Counted from the first letter of the stretch, positions 1-9,701 are shown. The stretch: DNA of 64,000 nt from Carpediemonas membranifera (GCA_019828565.1 JAHDYR010000007.1:930001-994000), one strand, 5' to 3'. The notes: generated by a model from the sequence alone, not told the origin. Translations and numbers: made by a program.

Positions 1-1042
1 CGGCGTTTGTAGTGGATACGGACACCCGGTGACTAAATTATTATTACGTCGAGTGTGAGGGTCGGCAAGGAGTCCTTGGACTCGCGCCTTTGTCGTCATG
101 TATCATAAATATGTATCATGAGTGGGCAGGGTCAATACAGGCTGACCTCAGATTGCCCAACAAGGTGCCGCCGCACATGTTTCAACACAGCTGGCTGCGG
201 TATTGCACTCATCAATTGCCGACGCGTACTTCATGCTCCCCGTTCAAACAGTTGGTGACATGGTAACGATGGTGAAGGCTGGTCCGTCAGAGCCCATGTC
301 AACCCGGACTCCATCACTCAATTGGTGCGTGAATACATGCTTTAGAGCCCATTCCGAAGCTATATCGGCCATCAATTTGGTTGGTGACATGTTCACCTGA
401 CTTTCGAAATCCTCCCGAGACTGCGGGTTCGAAGCTGAGCGATACCGTCACCTCGACAACTACCATCGAATCGCTGTCGCTCTGCCATAAAGCTTGTAGA
501 GCCCTCTAACATCTGGATCCGGGCCATTACCAGCGGGCGCACACTGGAAGTATGCGTTTGGAGTCGACCCGAACTTCGATTTCGATGGACATCGAACATG
601 ACGAGTAGAGGTCGGAGATGGCTGATACTCACATTCTTGCATCAAAATAGATGGTCATACGGGATGGCTGACCCATCTTTAATTTTTAAACTCCCAACCT
701 TAATTTCAGGAGTCGTCGAAAATGACGACTCAGTTTGACGCAATCCACCCACAGCCCGCACCCACTAGTGTAACCTCAGCTACTAGGCCTGGATAGAGTG
801 CGATTGCCCCACTAACAGCTTTGAACTCAGTGTCAGCCGTGATCGCGGTCACCAACCGAACTGTTCATCGCCAGCCTGTCCCTGCATTTGCGCTGTAGCG
901 GAGTTGCCTGGAGGTACAGTCAGTGTAGTAGTGACAGTTTATGCTCACATGGCCCAGGGAGCAAGACTGCGAGAGTGTGCACTTTATGTTCTGCCATCTG
1001 TGGTATTTAGAGGTTTATGTGGAGGATTCATGTAAAGGTGAC

Positions 1043-1420
1043 TTAAGCTGTCGACCCCCCTGGGATGAACTCCAGAGGACTGAACAGGTTCAGTCTGACG
1101 GCCCACCTGTCGTAGACCAGAAGGGTAGCGGACATGAGGGCGTCGGCCATGGTAAGAGCGACGGTTCTGGGCGGGATCTTGGTTCTCGCTCTAGCAGAAA
1201 CTAGGAATGCGGCAGCTTTGGACGCGCACATTGGGATGTTGGAGCCATCCGGCCGCGGATTGATCACAGTTGGTTTGACGCGGTAGTGCTTGTACTGTTC
1301 CTCCTTGAACTTGACTTCCTTGTCCACCGGCATGGTGTTACCGACCGTGACATCGATCACCAGTGGGTATCCGCCTTTCGGGTCCAGGACGAATAGGTCC
1401 GCTGTTCTCCGGGTGAGCTT
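1043..1420 (-). pseudogene. Non-LTR retrotransposon 3' end, nuclease-like tail (array copy 1)
   Basis: The reverse strand reads RRTADLFVLDPKGGYPLV followed by IDVTVGNT, then a basic stretch, ending near 1043. The pattern of an Asp in an ADL..L motif, a short gap and an IDVTV strand is what one sees in the restriction-like (PD-D/E-XK) endonuclease tail of R2/NeSL/GilM-type retrotransposons. Only the last 120-130 codons are present, cut at the unit junction at 1420. No reverse-transcriptase motif remains, so the assignment rests on the tail alone. Confidence 0.55.
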
Positions 1421-2092
1421 GCAGAGCTCGAAGACGAGCGGAAGGCGATGAAGGAGCGCAACAAGGAGGCCACACCCCAGTCGGCGATGCTGCGGCACTT
1501 TAGGCGGGCTGTTGGCTCGCCGACACCACCTGGGGTCCATGAAAGCAAGGGCGCGTTGCCCCGCAAGGCAGACGCACCCTCTGCTGCGAACACGCCCGTC
1601 GCTGTGATGAGGAAGGAGATTGGTGTCAACAAGGCCGACTCGCCGCCCGCCAAGCCCGTTCCAAAGGCCGCTCGCCGGGCGAAGAGCGAGGTTGTGGAGG
1701 CGGCGAACGAGATCATGAACGATCTTATGCCGACATCTCCGTTCTCGACCAAGCCGATGAACGTCAAGCGCGGCACGTTGAGCAAGGAGCGCAGGCCGAA
1801 GCGGAAGTCCGCGCGTCTGGCCAACAAGGGCCTTGCTGCGGTGCTCGCAGACTCTGAATCTGAGGCCAGTTCCGACTGGGGAGAGGTTACACCGATGCCT
1901 GTCGGCCGGCGTCCAGCACCCAAGCTCCACAGCACGACGGAGGAAGTCATGGCAATGCAGGCCCATGGGATGCAGAGTCTAGCGAAGCCCGGGGCCTCCG
2001 GCATGTCTGAGGCTGCGAACCAGCTGCTGGAGAGCGAGGGGCCGAAGGGGAGGGCGCGGAGAAAGCCCCGTAACATAGGGCGGCGTTTGTAG
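1421..2092 (+). pseudogene. 3' fragment of an unknown basic low-complexity protein (array copy 1)
   Basis: An open forward frame enters at the repeat junction without a start codon, running through LAELEDERKAMKERN to a TAG at 2090-2092. The product is rich in Lys, Arg, Ala, Pro and Ser, with patches like KAARRAKSEV and KERRPKRKSARLANKG and an acidic patch SESEASSDW. This codon-like composition, against the odd translation of the opposite strand, makes + the likely coding strand. An ATG at 1448 could start it, but the coding-like residues before that suggest a gene end cut by the duplication. It could be a retroelement gag-like region or a chromatin-associated protein; I recognise no family. 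Confidence 0.45.
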
Positions 2093-3095
2093 TGGATACG
2101 GACACCCGGTGACTAAATTATTATTACGTCGAGTGTGAGGGTCGGCAAGGAGTCCTTGGACTCGCGCCTTTGTCGTCATGTATCATAAATATGTATCATG
2201 AGTGGGCAGGGTCAATACAGGCTGACCTCAGATTGCCCAACAAGGTGCCGCCGCACATGTTTCAACACAGCTGGCTGCGGTATTGCACTCATCAATTGCC
2301 GACGCGTACTTCATGCTCCCCCGTTCAAACAGTTGGTGACATGGTAACGATGGTGAAGGCTGGTCCGTCAGAGCCCATGTCAACCCGGACTCCATCACTC
2401 AATTGGTGCGTGAATACATGCTTTAGAGCCCATTCCGAAGCTATATCGGCCATCAATTTGGTTGGTGACATGTTCACCTGACTTTCGAAATCCTCCCGAG
2501 ACTGCGGGTTCGAAGCTGAGCGATACCGTCACCTCGACAACTACCATCGAATCGCTGTCGCTCTGCCATAAAGCTTGTAGAGCCCTCTAACATCTGGATC
2601 CGGGCCATTACCAGCGGGCGCACACTGGAAGTATGCGTTTGGAGTCGACCCGAACTTCGATTTCGATGGACATCGAACATGACGAGTAGAGGTCGGAGAT
2701 GGCTGATACTCACATTCTTGCATCAAAATAGATGGTCATACGGGATGGCTGACCCATCTTTAATTTTTAAACTCCCAACCTTAATTTCAGGAGTCGTCGA
2801 AAATGACGACTCAGTTTGACGCAATCCACCCACAGCCCGCACCCACTAGTGTAACCTCAGCTACTAGGCCTGGATAGAGTGCGATTGCCCCACTAACAGC
2901 TTTGAACTCAGTGTCAGCCGTGATCGCGGTCACCAACCGAACTGTTCATCGCCAGCCTGTCCCTGCATTTGCGCTGTAGCGGAGTTGCCTGGAGGTACAG
3001 TCAGTGTAGTAGTGACAGTTTATGCTCACATGGCCCAGGGAGCAAGACTGCGAGAGTGTGCACTTTATGTTCTGCCATCTGTGGTATTTAGAGGT
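2093..3095. other. Non-coding part of the repeat unit
   Basis: About 1 kb between the forward fragment and the reverse retrotransposon tail; the same DNA lies at 13-1042 and 4173-5202. Only small frames are present. One reverse frame (2541-2726) has a protein-like stretch, NGPDPDVRGLYKLYGRA, which may be a remnant exon. In the retrotransposon's orientation the region would be its 3' UTR and beyond. I see no RNA gene. Confidence 0.5.
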
Positions 3096-3500
3096 TTATG
3101 TGGAGGATTCATGTAAAGGTGACTTAAGCTGTCGACCCCCTGGGATGAACTCCAGAGGACTGAACAGGTTCAGTCTGACGGCCCACCTGTCGTAGACCAG
3201 AAGGGTAGCGGACATGAGGGCGTCGGCCATGGTAAGAGCGACGGTTCTGGGCGGGATCTTGGTTCTCGCTCTAGCAGAAACTAGGAATGCGGCAGCTTTG
3301 GACGCGCACATTGGGATGTTGGAGCCATCCGGCCGCGGATTGATCACAGTTGGTTTGACGCGGTAGTGCTTGTACTGTTCCTCCTTGAACTTGACTTCCT
3401 TGTCCACCGGCATGGTGTTACCGACCGTGACATCGATCACCAGTGGGTATCCGCCTTTCGGGTCCAGGACGAATAGGTCCGCTGTTCTCCGGGTGAGCTT
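3096..3500 (-). pseudogene. Non-LTR retrotransposon 3' end (array copy 2)
   Basis: Second copy of the tail. One C fewer in the C-run near 3134 changes the last residues and moves the stop to 3096, so this copy ends differently from copies 1 and 3. The indel is in a homopolymer and may be a sequencing error. Confidence 0.5.
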
Positions 3501-4172
3501 GCAGAGCTCGAAGACGAGCGGAAGGCGATGAAGGAGCGCAACAAGGAGGCCACACCCCAGTCGGCGATGCTGCGGCACTTTAGGCGGGCTGTTGGCTCGC
3601 CGACACCACCTGGGGTCCATGAAAGCAAGGGCGCGTTGCCCCGCAAGGCAGACGCACCCTCTGCTGCGAACACGCCCGTCGCTGTGATGAGGAAGGAGAT
3701 TGGTGTCAACAAGGCCGACTCGCCGCCCGCCAAGCCCGTTCCAAAGGCCGCTCGCCGGGCGAAGAGCGAGGTTGTGGAGGCGGCGAACGAGATCATGAAC
3801 GATCTTATGCCGACATCTCCGTTCTCGACCAAGCCGATGAACGTCAAGCGCGGCACGTTGAGCAAGGAGCGCAGGCCGAAGCGGAAGTCCGCGCGTCTGG
3901 CCAACAAGGGCCTTGCTGCGGTGCTCGCAGACTCTGAATCTGAGGCCAGTTCCGACTGGGGAGAGGTTACACCGATGCCTGTCGGCCGGCGTCCAGCACC
4001 CAAGCTCCACAGCACGACGGAGGAAGTCATGGCAATGCAGGCCCATGGGATGCAGAGTCTAGCGAAGCCCGGGGCCTCCGGCATGTCTGAGGCTGCGAAC
4101 CAGCTGCTGGAGAGCGAGGGGCCGAAGGGGAGGGCGCGGAGAAAGCCCCGTAACATAGGGCGGCGTTTGTAG
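3501..4172 (+). pseudogene. 3' fragment of the same unknown basic protein (array copy 2)
   Basis: Sequence copy of the fragment at 1421-2092, one repeat unit downstream, again beginning at the unit junction and ending at a TAG. Its presence in two units but not after 5580 shows that it travels with the duplicated segment rather than being part of the retrotransposon tail. Confidence 0.45.
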
Positions 4173-5202
4173 TGGATACGGACACCCGGTGACTAAATTA
4201 TTATTACGTCGAGTGTGAGGGTCGGCAAGGAGTCCTTGGACTCGCGCCTTTGTCGTCATGTATCATAAATATGTATCATGAGTGGGCAGGGTCAATACAG
4301 GCTGACCTCAGATTGCCCAACAAGGTGCCGCCGCACATGTTTCAACACAGCTGGCTGCGGTATTGCACTCATCAATTGCCGACGCGTACTTCATGCTCCC
4401 CGTTCAAACAGTTGGTGACATGGTAACGATGGTGAAGGCTGGTCCGTCAGAGCCCATGTCAACCCGGACTCCATCACTCAATTGGTGCGTGAATACATGC
4501 TTTAGAGCCCATTCCGAAGCTATATCGGCCATCAATTTGGTTGGTGACATGTTCACCTGACTTTCGAAATCCTCCCGAGACTGCGGGTTCGAAGCTGAGC
4601 GATACCGTCACCTCGACAACTACCATCGAATCGCTGTCGCTCTGCCATAAAGCTTGTAGAGCCCTCTAACATCTGGATCCGGGCCATTACCAGCGGGCGC
4701 ACACTGGAAGTATGCGTTTGGAGTCGACCCGAACTTCGATTTCGATGGACATCGAACATGACGAGTAGAGGTCGGAGATGGCTGATACTCACATTCTTGC
4801 ATCAAAATAGATGGTCATACGGGATGGCTGACCCATCTTTAATTTTTAAACTCCCAACCTTAATTTCAGGAGTCGTCGAAAATGACGACTCAGTTTGACG
4901 CAATCCACCCACAGCCCGCACCCACTAGTGTAACCTCAGCTACTAGGCCTGGATAGAGTGCGATTGCCCCACTAACAGCTTTGAACTCAGTGTCAGCCGT
5001 GATCGCGGTCACCAACCGAACTGTTCATCGCCAGCCTGTCCCTGCATTTGCGCTGTAGCGGAGTTGCCTGGAGGTACAGTCAGTGTAGTAGTGACAGTTT
5101 ATGCTCACATGGCCCAGGGAGCAAGACTGCGAGAGTGTGCACTTTATGTTCTGCCATCTGTGGTATTTAGAGGTTTATGTGGAGGATTCATGTAAAGGTG
5201 AC

Positions 5203-5634
5203 TTAAGCTGTCGACCCCCCTGGGATGAACTCCAGAGGACTGAACAGGTTCAGTCTGACGGCCCACCTGTCGTAGACCAGAAGGGTAGCGGACATGAGGG
5301 CGTCGGCCATGGTAAGAGCGACGGTTCTGGGCGGGATCTTGGTTCTCGCTCTAGCAGAAACTAGGAATGCGGCAGCTTTGGACGCGCACATTGGGATGTT
5401 GGAGCCATCCGGCCGCGGATTGATCACAGTTGGTTTGACGCGGTAGTGCTTGTACTGTTCCTCCTTGAACTTGACTTCCTTGTCCACCGGCATGGTGTTA
5501 CCGACCGTGACATCGATCACCAGTGGGTATCCGCCTTTCGGGTCCAGGACGAATAGGTCCGCTGTTCTCCGGGTGAGCTTCTTGGGCGCCGGGGCGTTAA
5601 AGTGCACTGCAGGTTCGGTGTTGTCGTTTGTTGT
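5203..5634 (-). pseudogene. Non-LTR retrotransposon 3' end (array copy 3, longest)
   Basis: This copy continues past the unit junction: the reverse frame reads NAPAPKKLTRRTADLF, so 5581-5634 holds about 18 extra codons that the other copies lack. A TAA at 5635-5637 then closes the frame. The element is strongly 5'-truncated. Its 3' side faces the array, which suits head-to-tail retroelements near chromosome ends, as known for GilM/GilT of Giardia; that parallel is inference. Confidence 0.55.
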
Positions 5635-5649
5635 TTAGACTCAACAATT

Positions 5650-5668
5650 CTAATCCTGCGCAGCACAC
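5650..5668. repeat. Left 19-bp direct repeat flanking the Fanzor segment
   Basis: CTAATCCTGCGCAGCACAC occurs here and again at 7185-7203, bracketing the Fanzor-like gene, with unrelated bases outside both copies. This looks like a target-site duplication of the inserted segment. Confidence 0.75.
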
Positions 5669-5690
5669 TACCTCCACTCACCCACTTCAG

Positions 5691-7068
5691 CCCTCGTCTC
5701 ACCCTAAGCGAGCTCGACACTGAGGTTGCCGCCATAGCCGCCGATCATGGCATGTATCATCCCACATACATGCATTGCCCGAGGAGCAGCGGGTGGGTCG
5801 CACTGGTACCGTGGCCGAGGCCCTCGTCGGCGTGCTGTCGTGCGTCACGCGCATGAGTGCTGCAGTGACCAAGCTGGTCACACTCACTCGTGCCGTGAAC
5901 CTCGAGCTCAGTCAGGCCCTGCCAGAGCCGAGGCTCATTCCGTTCGTGCCGATGGCCGGTCAGGCCTGGGTTCATGACCATCGAGCGCGGAGTAACAGCG
6001 CTCACCCCAGCGATGAAGCGGCGCCTCCGTGTCTATCGGGATTGGTCAGCGAAGAGCAACTTGACCGACGAGCAGGTTGATAGATACGAGCGTGATCACG
6101 GTGACATCACCAAGCTCCGCAGAGTGCTCTCTGTGAAGACAGACGGGGTCTCTGTTGCTGTGACCGTTTGGGTGGGTCGCGAGAAATACCGTGGCGGTCG
6201 GGTGGCTGACCGGCCCACGTACAAAAAGGGTAGCAGCAACAAGCGGGCTCGGCTCGGTCAGGATGACGCCGAGGCTACTCCTGCCCCGGACATTCAAGCT
6301 CTCATGGGCTTCGACCCTGGTGCTCGGTCGCTGGGCGGCTACACGATCCGCCGCCCAGACGGGCAGAGTGTATCTGGCGTACTCGCTAAGTGTGGCTACA
6401 CTGCCACCCCCTCTTTCCGCGTGAATATGAGCGCAGCATCGTTCAAAACGACAAGTCTAGAGGCTCTCAAACAGTCGATTAGGTTTGTCCATGAGAACAT
6501 CGTTCAGATCATCAACGAGGGGACGAGAAAGTGTTTCCGCCGTGAGACTTTTGCCAATCACTGTCTGCGCCTGAAGCACTTCGCCCGGGCTGGACGTCAA
6601 CTCCTGGATGATCTCGGCGGGCGCCCCCCGGAGCCCATTCACCTCGAAGTCGCGTATGGGGCTGCACTGTTCGGTTCCGCCGGTACTCCCTCCTGTGCTC
6701 CGTACCGCCACTTTGCTCGAGCTCTCCCTGGCATCATGTTCCGGCACAACGTCGTCGTGAGTGTCACGATGGTCTCGGAATTCCGCACTTCCATCGTGTG
6801 CCCATACTGCAAAGCACACTTCAGACGTGTGGTGCACACACACCGCGCCATGCTCTGCCAGAATCCCGCGTGCGAGGGAGCTCCATGGCGCGTTGAACGG
6901 CTACGTCGGCATCCCGAGCAGAGAGACATACTTCTCAATCTCTCTCACCGAGATAAGAGCGCCAGCGAGAACATCCTTTGGTGCACCTTCGATGCAACTT
7001 CAGATCAGATAGAGCAATCTCCTTTCCACTACGACTCCCAGAGAGGTGCTCTTCCTCGCTATCATTAA
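5691..7068 (+). pseudogene. Fanzor (eukaryotic TnpB-like) RNA-guided nuclease gene, 5'-damaged
   Basis: Predicted RuvC-fold DNA nuclease guided by an omega-like RNA. The longest frame, 5974-7068, is 364 residues. RuvC-I is MGFDPGARSLGG (Asp114). The RuvC-II region is LEVAYGAALFG with a Gly where TnpB has its usual Glu, and SEFRTS follows 40 residues later (Glu269), matching the rearranged site reported for Fanzors. A zinc ribbon CPYC (276/279) and CQNPAC (295/300) precedes RuvC-III HRDKSASENI (Asp327). Upstream, 5775-5970 encodes more of the protein in another frame. Comparison with the copy at 47.5 kb shows a 2-base deletion near 5954, and homology to that copy only begins at 5691. The gene is thus 5'-truncated and frameshifted, though an ATG-initiated product with the full catalytic core is possible. 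Family identification is from motifs only. Confidence 0.85.
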
Positions 7069-7106
7069 CTTGCTAAGTTGAGCAAGCACGCGCTGCAGCG
7101 CGCGTG
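7069..7106 (+). ncRNA. Paired structure after the Fanzor stop, candidate omega-RNA region
   Basis: Directly after the TAA, CTTGCT (7069-7074) pairs with AGCAAG (7081-7086) over a 6-base loop. Next, CACGCGC (7087-7093) pairs with GCGCGTG (7100-7106). TnpB and Fanzor guide RNAs are commonly encoded at or beyond the 3' end of the nuclease gene, so this is the place to look. The structure is seen; the function is inference. Confidence 0.3.
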
Positions 7107-7184
7107 ATATGCAGCGCACGATTGATAGAGTATGATGAACCACACTGCGATCCTGATGCTGCTTGGATCACTGTGTGTTTTGGA

Positions 7185-7203
7185 CTAATCCTGCGCAGCA
7201 CAC
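7185..7203. repeat. Right 19-bp direct repeat flanking the Fanzor segment
   Basis: Exact second copy of the repeat at 5650-5668. It ends 22 bases before the POP5 start codon, so the inserted segment displaced the original upstream region of POP5. Confidence 0.75.
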
Positions 7204-7225
7204 CATCCTTCCTTCATTCCTTCAG

Positions 7226-7642
7226 ATGGTGCGGCACAAGTATAGATACCTCTATATTGACTATTCTCCCAGGAAGAATGCTGAAACAATGTCCAAAGAT
7301 GAGGTAGATACTCGTCTTGTGGCGAAACTGCATGATGTGGTGCTGCAAAGACATGGAGCACGTGCTAAAGGGCTTACATCCAGGTTTACGAAAGTAGTAT
7401 ACCATTATCCAGCACTTCACGTGTTTATTCTTCGTATAGCGCATGCATCCATCAGTGAGATGGAGGATTCCCTACGCTACCGCTTCCCCGCCTGTACCGT
7501 GATCCATAAGGGCGGCACCATCAGGTCCTGCCGCAAGAAAGCCATCGAGCACCACAAGGAGATAGTTATCCGCGAGTTTGGCCGAGTCAACGGACCAGCT
7601 GTGCTTGGCGAGCAGGTAGCCAATCTCGACGCGCTCGACTGA
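7226..7642 (+). CDS. POP5: RNase P/MRP subunit POP5
   Basis: Protein subunit of RNase P and RNase MRP, which process tRNA 5' ends and pre-rRNA in the nucleus. The 138-residue product starts MVRHKYRYLYIDY, the hallmark POP5 beginning (MVRxKxRYLL), and has the family motif HKGGTIRSCRKKAI near residues 105-120. A longer frame opens upstream at 7163, but the conserved protein begins at the ATG at 7226, so I chose that. Length fits the family (about 140-165). It sits immediately downstream of the Fanzor insertion, which may now supply its promoter or leader. Confidence 0.88.
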   Translation: MVRHKYRYLYIDYSPRKNAETMSKDEVDTRLVAKLHDVVLQRHGARAKGLTSRFTKVVYHYPALHVFILRIAHASISEMEDSLRYRFPACTVIHKGGTIRSCRKKAIEHHKEIVIREFGRVNGPAVLGEQVANLDALD

Positions 7643-7876
7643 GTGGCAGGGCATGCAAGAGCGTACTACTAGCATACTTTATAAAGGACAAGCCGGGTCC
7701 TCAAGCACCTGTTGCTCCCAGACATCGCCGTAAGTCAGCCGAGCATGACGAGACAGGCTAGACAGTCGACAAGGAGGTAGCGGCAGTGCGTGCTATCATA
7801 TCAGAAGGTATGGAACGATTTGTCACGGGTCGCACTTTAACCCGATTACAATTTTCGCAACGACGTCATAATCACA

Positions 7877-8335
7877 ATGAGCGACGATCGCACAAACGAG
7901 AAGACCAACGCCGTTTCCTATGGCCTCAAAGTAACCCCTGAGATCAAGGAGTTGATTGAGGACCTCCGGAAGTCTAATGCCGCGAACAAGGCTGTAGTTT
8001 TCACCGTTGACGATCGTTACAACCTTGCCGTGGAGGAGAACGAAGACGACTGTGAGCCTGAGGATGTTGGCGAGCTTCTCCCACTCACCGAGCCCCGCTT
8101 TGTCCTATACTCGTACAAATGGACTCGCGATGACGGCCGTGTTCAGTTCCCGCTCATCCTCATCTACTACAAGCCAAGGGAAAGCCACAGCCCTACCATG
8201 AATCTTGTGTATTCCTCCTCGATGAACTCTATCATGGAGACGTGCAACGTGGCGGGCAAGGTCTTTGACGTCAACCTGGCGGACGAGATCACTGATGACT
8301 GGCTGCAGAAGAAGCTCGAGCGGTGCAGCACATAA
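7877..8335 (+). CDS. GMF: Glia maturation factor-like ADF-H protein
   Basis: Actin-regulating ADF-homology protein. In other eukaryotes GMF binds Arp2/3 and debranches actin networks in the cytoplasm. The 152-residue product is close to the family length (about 140). It matches GMF rather than cofilin in the block PLTEPRFVLYSYKWTRDDGR, with VQFPLILIYYKP, MNLVYSSSMN and the C-terminal ITDDWLQKKL. A slightly longer N-terminus precedes the first ADF-H strand. The stop overlaps a CATAAATT element (8331-8338) resembling the candidate poly(A) signal seen after other genes here. Confidence 0.87.
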   Translation: MSDDRTNEKTNAVSYGLKVTPEIKELIEDLRKSNAANKAVVFTVDDRYNLAVEENEDDCEPEDVGELLPLTEPRFVLYSYKWTRDDGRVQFPLILIYYKPRESHSPTMNLVYSSSMNSIMETCNVAGKVFDVNLADEITDDWLQKKLERCST

Positions 8336-8542
8336 ATTGCACGGCCGATGCACATTTGTCCCATTTGGTTTGGTTCGGATGTTGGTCTGCTCCCCAGGTG
8401 ATGAGGGGAGCGGAAATTCGTAGCTCGATCATGAGAGTTTATGTGGCTCACACCATAAGCGATGCCAGATTGACTTCCAGATGTCCGGGAACCCTAAACT
8501 GCGAAATGAGGCGATTCGTTCCGGTTGATTCTGAGGTGTTGA

Positions 8543-9670
8543 ATGAAGATTACGAAGAAGTGGCTGAAGAAACTTTGCCAAGAACAGCAATTATATAGTA
8601 CCCCCAGCTGCAATGAAGTTCTTTATCTTCACTACAAAGGAATCGAGAAAATCGAGAATTTGGAGGAGTACGTCAACTTGGCAACACTTTGGCTCGAAGG
8701 AAATGCTATTACGACTATAGAGAACCTGGATCATCTTGAGAAGTCGCTCCGTTGCCTCTATCTCCAGGAGAACGGCATCGAGACAATCAGCGGCCTTACC
8801 AGCCTCAAAGCGCTGGCACAGGTCAATCTGAGCGACAACCAGATCAAGAGCATCGATCAGGACTCGTTTGCTGGTCTGGATCAGCTTACGAGCGTTCAGC
8901 TGTGCCGCAATCGTCTCCAAGACAACTCTGGTCTGGCCGGACTCGTCGCCGTCCCCAACCTGTCGACTCTAGACCTCACTGGGAACAACATAGCTGACGT
9001 CCGCGTGCTGGAGCAGGTGTTTATGAAGATGCCGAGCCTGAAGGTCCTGATGCTAGTCGGCAATGAAGTCATCAAATCAATGTCAACCATCGGGGTGCCG
9101 TACAGATTTACGATGGTGGCGGCACTCGAGACGCTCACATACCTTGACGACAAGCCCGTGTTCGATGACGAGCGTCGTGCCGTGTCCGCATGGAAGGCCG
9201 CGGGCGGACTCCGCCTGTACCTTGAGAGGGGGACCCTCTCTGACGACGAGAAGCGCCAGATCAAGATGGCAGCAGGCGAGGCGATGCGAGTGGAGCGTGA
9301 GGCCATCCGGGTCGAGAAGGAGGCCGCGCACCGCAAGAACATGGATGATTTCGAGCAGATGATCCGGCAGGCCCGCATTGACAAGGGCCTCGACCCAGAC
9401 GACTGTCCGCTGTTTAGAAAGACCGCGGGGGCGGGGGAAGAAGAGGCAGACGAGGACATGCCCGGCCTCGAGGACGAGGAGGGCGAGGACGTGGAGACGG
9501 GGGAGGAGAGTGCTGCAGCTGGGGTCGAGGCTGAGGCTGAGGCTGAGGCCGACGAGCCTGAGGTCGGGGAGGCTTCTCCTGAGCCCGCTGAGACTGTGCA
9601 GGGCGACACTACGTTCCTGACGACGGCGGAGGATGAGGCCAGCGAGGTGGACGTGGACGAGGTGGACTAG
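8543..9670 (+). CDS. DNAAF1: Dynein axonemal assembly factor 1 (LRRC50/ODA7 type)
   Basis: Leucine-rich repeat protein needed for pre-assembly of axonemal dynein arms, which implies a motile flagellum. The N-terminus MKITKKWLKKLCQEQQLYSTP then NEVLYLHYKGIEKIENLEEY is diagnostic for DNAAF1/ODA7. About six LRRs cover residues 25-165, ending in an LRR cap (VPYRFTMVAALETLTYLDDKPV). A charged helix follows (about 210-285) and an acidic Glu/Asp-rich tail (about 305-375). The 375-residue length resembles short protist versions. CATAAATG lies at 9694-9701, just after the stop. Confidence 0.9.
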   Translation: MKITKKWLKKLCQEQQLYSTPSCNEVLYLHYKGIEKIENLEEYVNLATLWLEGNAITTIENLDHLEKSLRCLYLQENGIETISGLTSLKALAQVNLSDNQIKSIDQDSFAGLDQLTSVQLCRNRLQDNSGLAGLVAVPNLSTLDLTGNNIADVRVLEQVFMKMPSLKVLMLVGNEVIKSMSTIGVPYRFTMVAALETLTYLDDKPVFDDERRAVSAWKAAGGLRLYLERGTLSDDEKRQIKMAAGEAMRVEREAIRVEKEAAHRKNMDDFEQMIRQARIDKGLDPDDCPLFRKTAGAGEEEADEDMPGLEDEEGEDVETGEESAAAGVEAEAEAEADEPEVGEASPEPAETVQGDTTFLTTAEDEASEVDVDEVD

Positions 9671-9693
9671 GCCTCTGTATTTATATTCCATTG

Positions 9694-9701
9694 CATAAAT
9701 G
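9694..9701 (+). terminator. Candidate poly(A) element CATAAATG after DNAAF1
   Basis: CATAAATG begins 24 bases after the stop codon. The same or a near-identical octamer follows several other stops in this window (20594, 21412, 28576, 41837). Confidence 0.4.

Larger units (their letters stand above)
1..5580. repeat. 2080-bp tandem repeat array, about 2.7 copies
   Basis: Positions 1-2080 recur at 2081-4160 and, as far as 5580, at 4161-5580. The copies look identical except for C-run lengths: the run near 238 is one base longer in copy 2 and the run near 1051 one base shorter. Identity stops abruptly at 5580. In the first two copies, position 1420 or 3500 is followed instead by the start of a forward coding fragment. 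The natural duplicated segment is therefore 1421-3500 and 3501-5580: the end of a forward gene, about 1 kb of non-coding DNA, then the 3' end of a reverse-strand retrotransposon. Near-perfect identity means a recent duplication or an assembly repeat. A subtelomeric position is my inference; no telomere repeat is visible. Confidence 0.97.

Noticed and set aside
405-430. GGGTTCGAAGC, resembling a tRNA T-arm (also at 2486 and 4565)
   Set aside because: No matching acceptor, D or anticodon stems at the right distances; it is simply part of the repeat unit.
1357-2076. 239-codon reverse frame overlapping the forward fragment in the array
   Set aside because: Composition is unlike protein and the forward frame is more coherent; it is an antisense shadow. 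The same holds at 3437-4156.
5691-7068. The nuclease gene as a bacterial TnpB contaminant
   Set aside because: It sits among intron-bearing eukaryotic genes, shows the Fanzor-type RuvC-II rearrangement, and has relatives elsewhere in the same contig.
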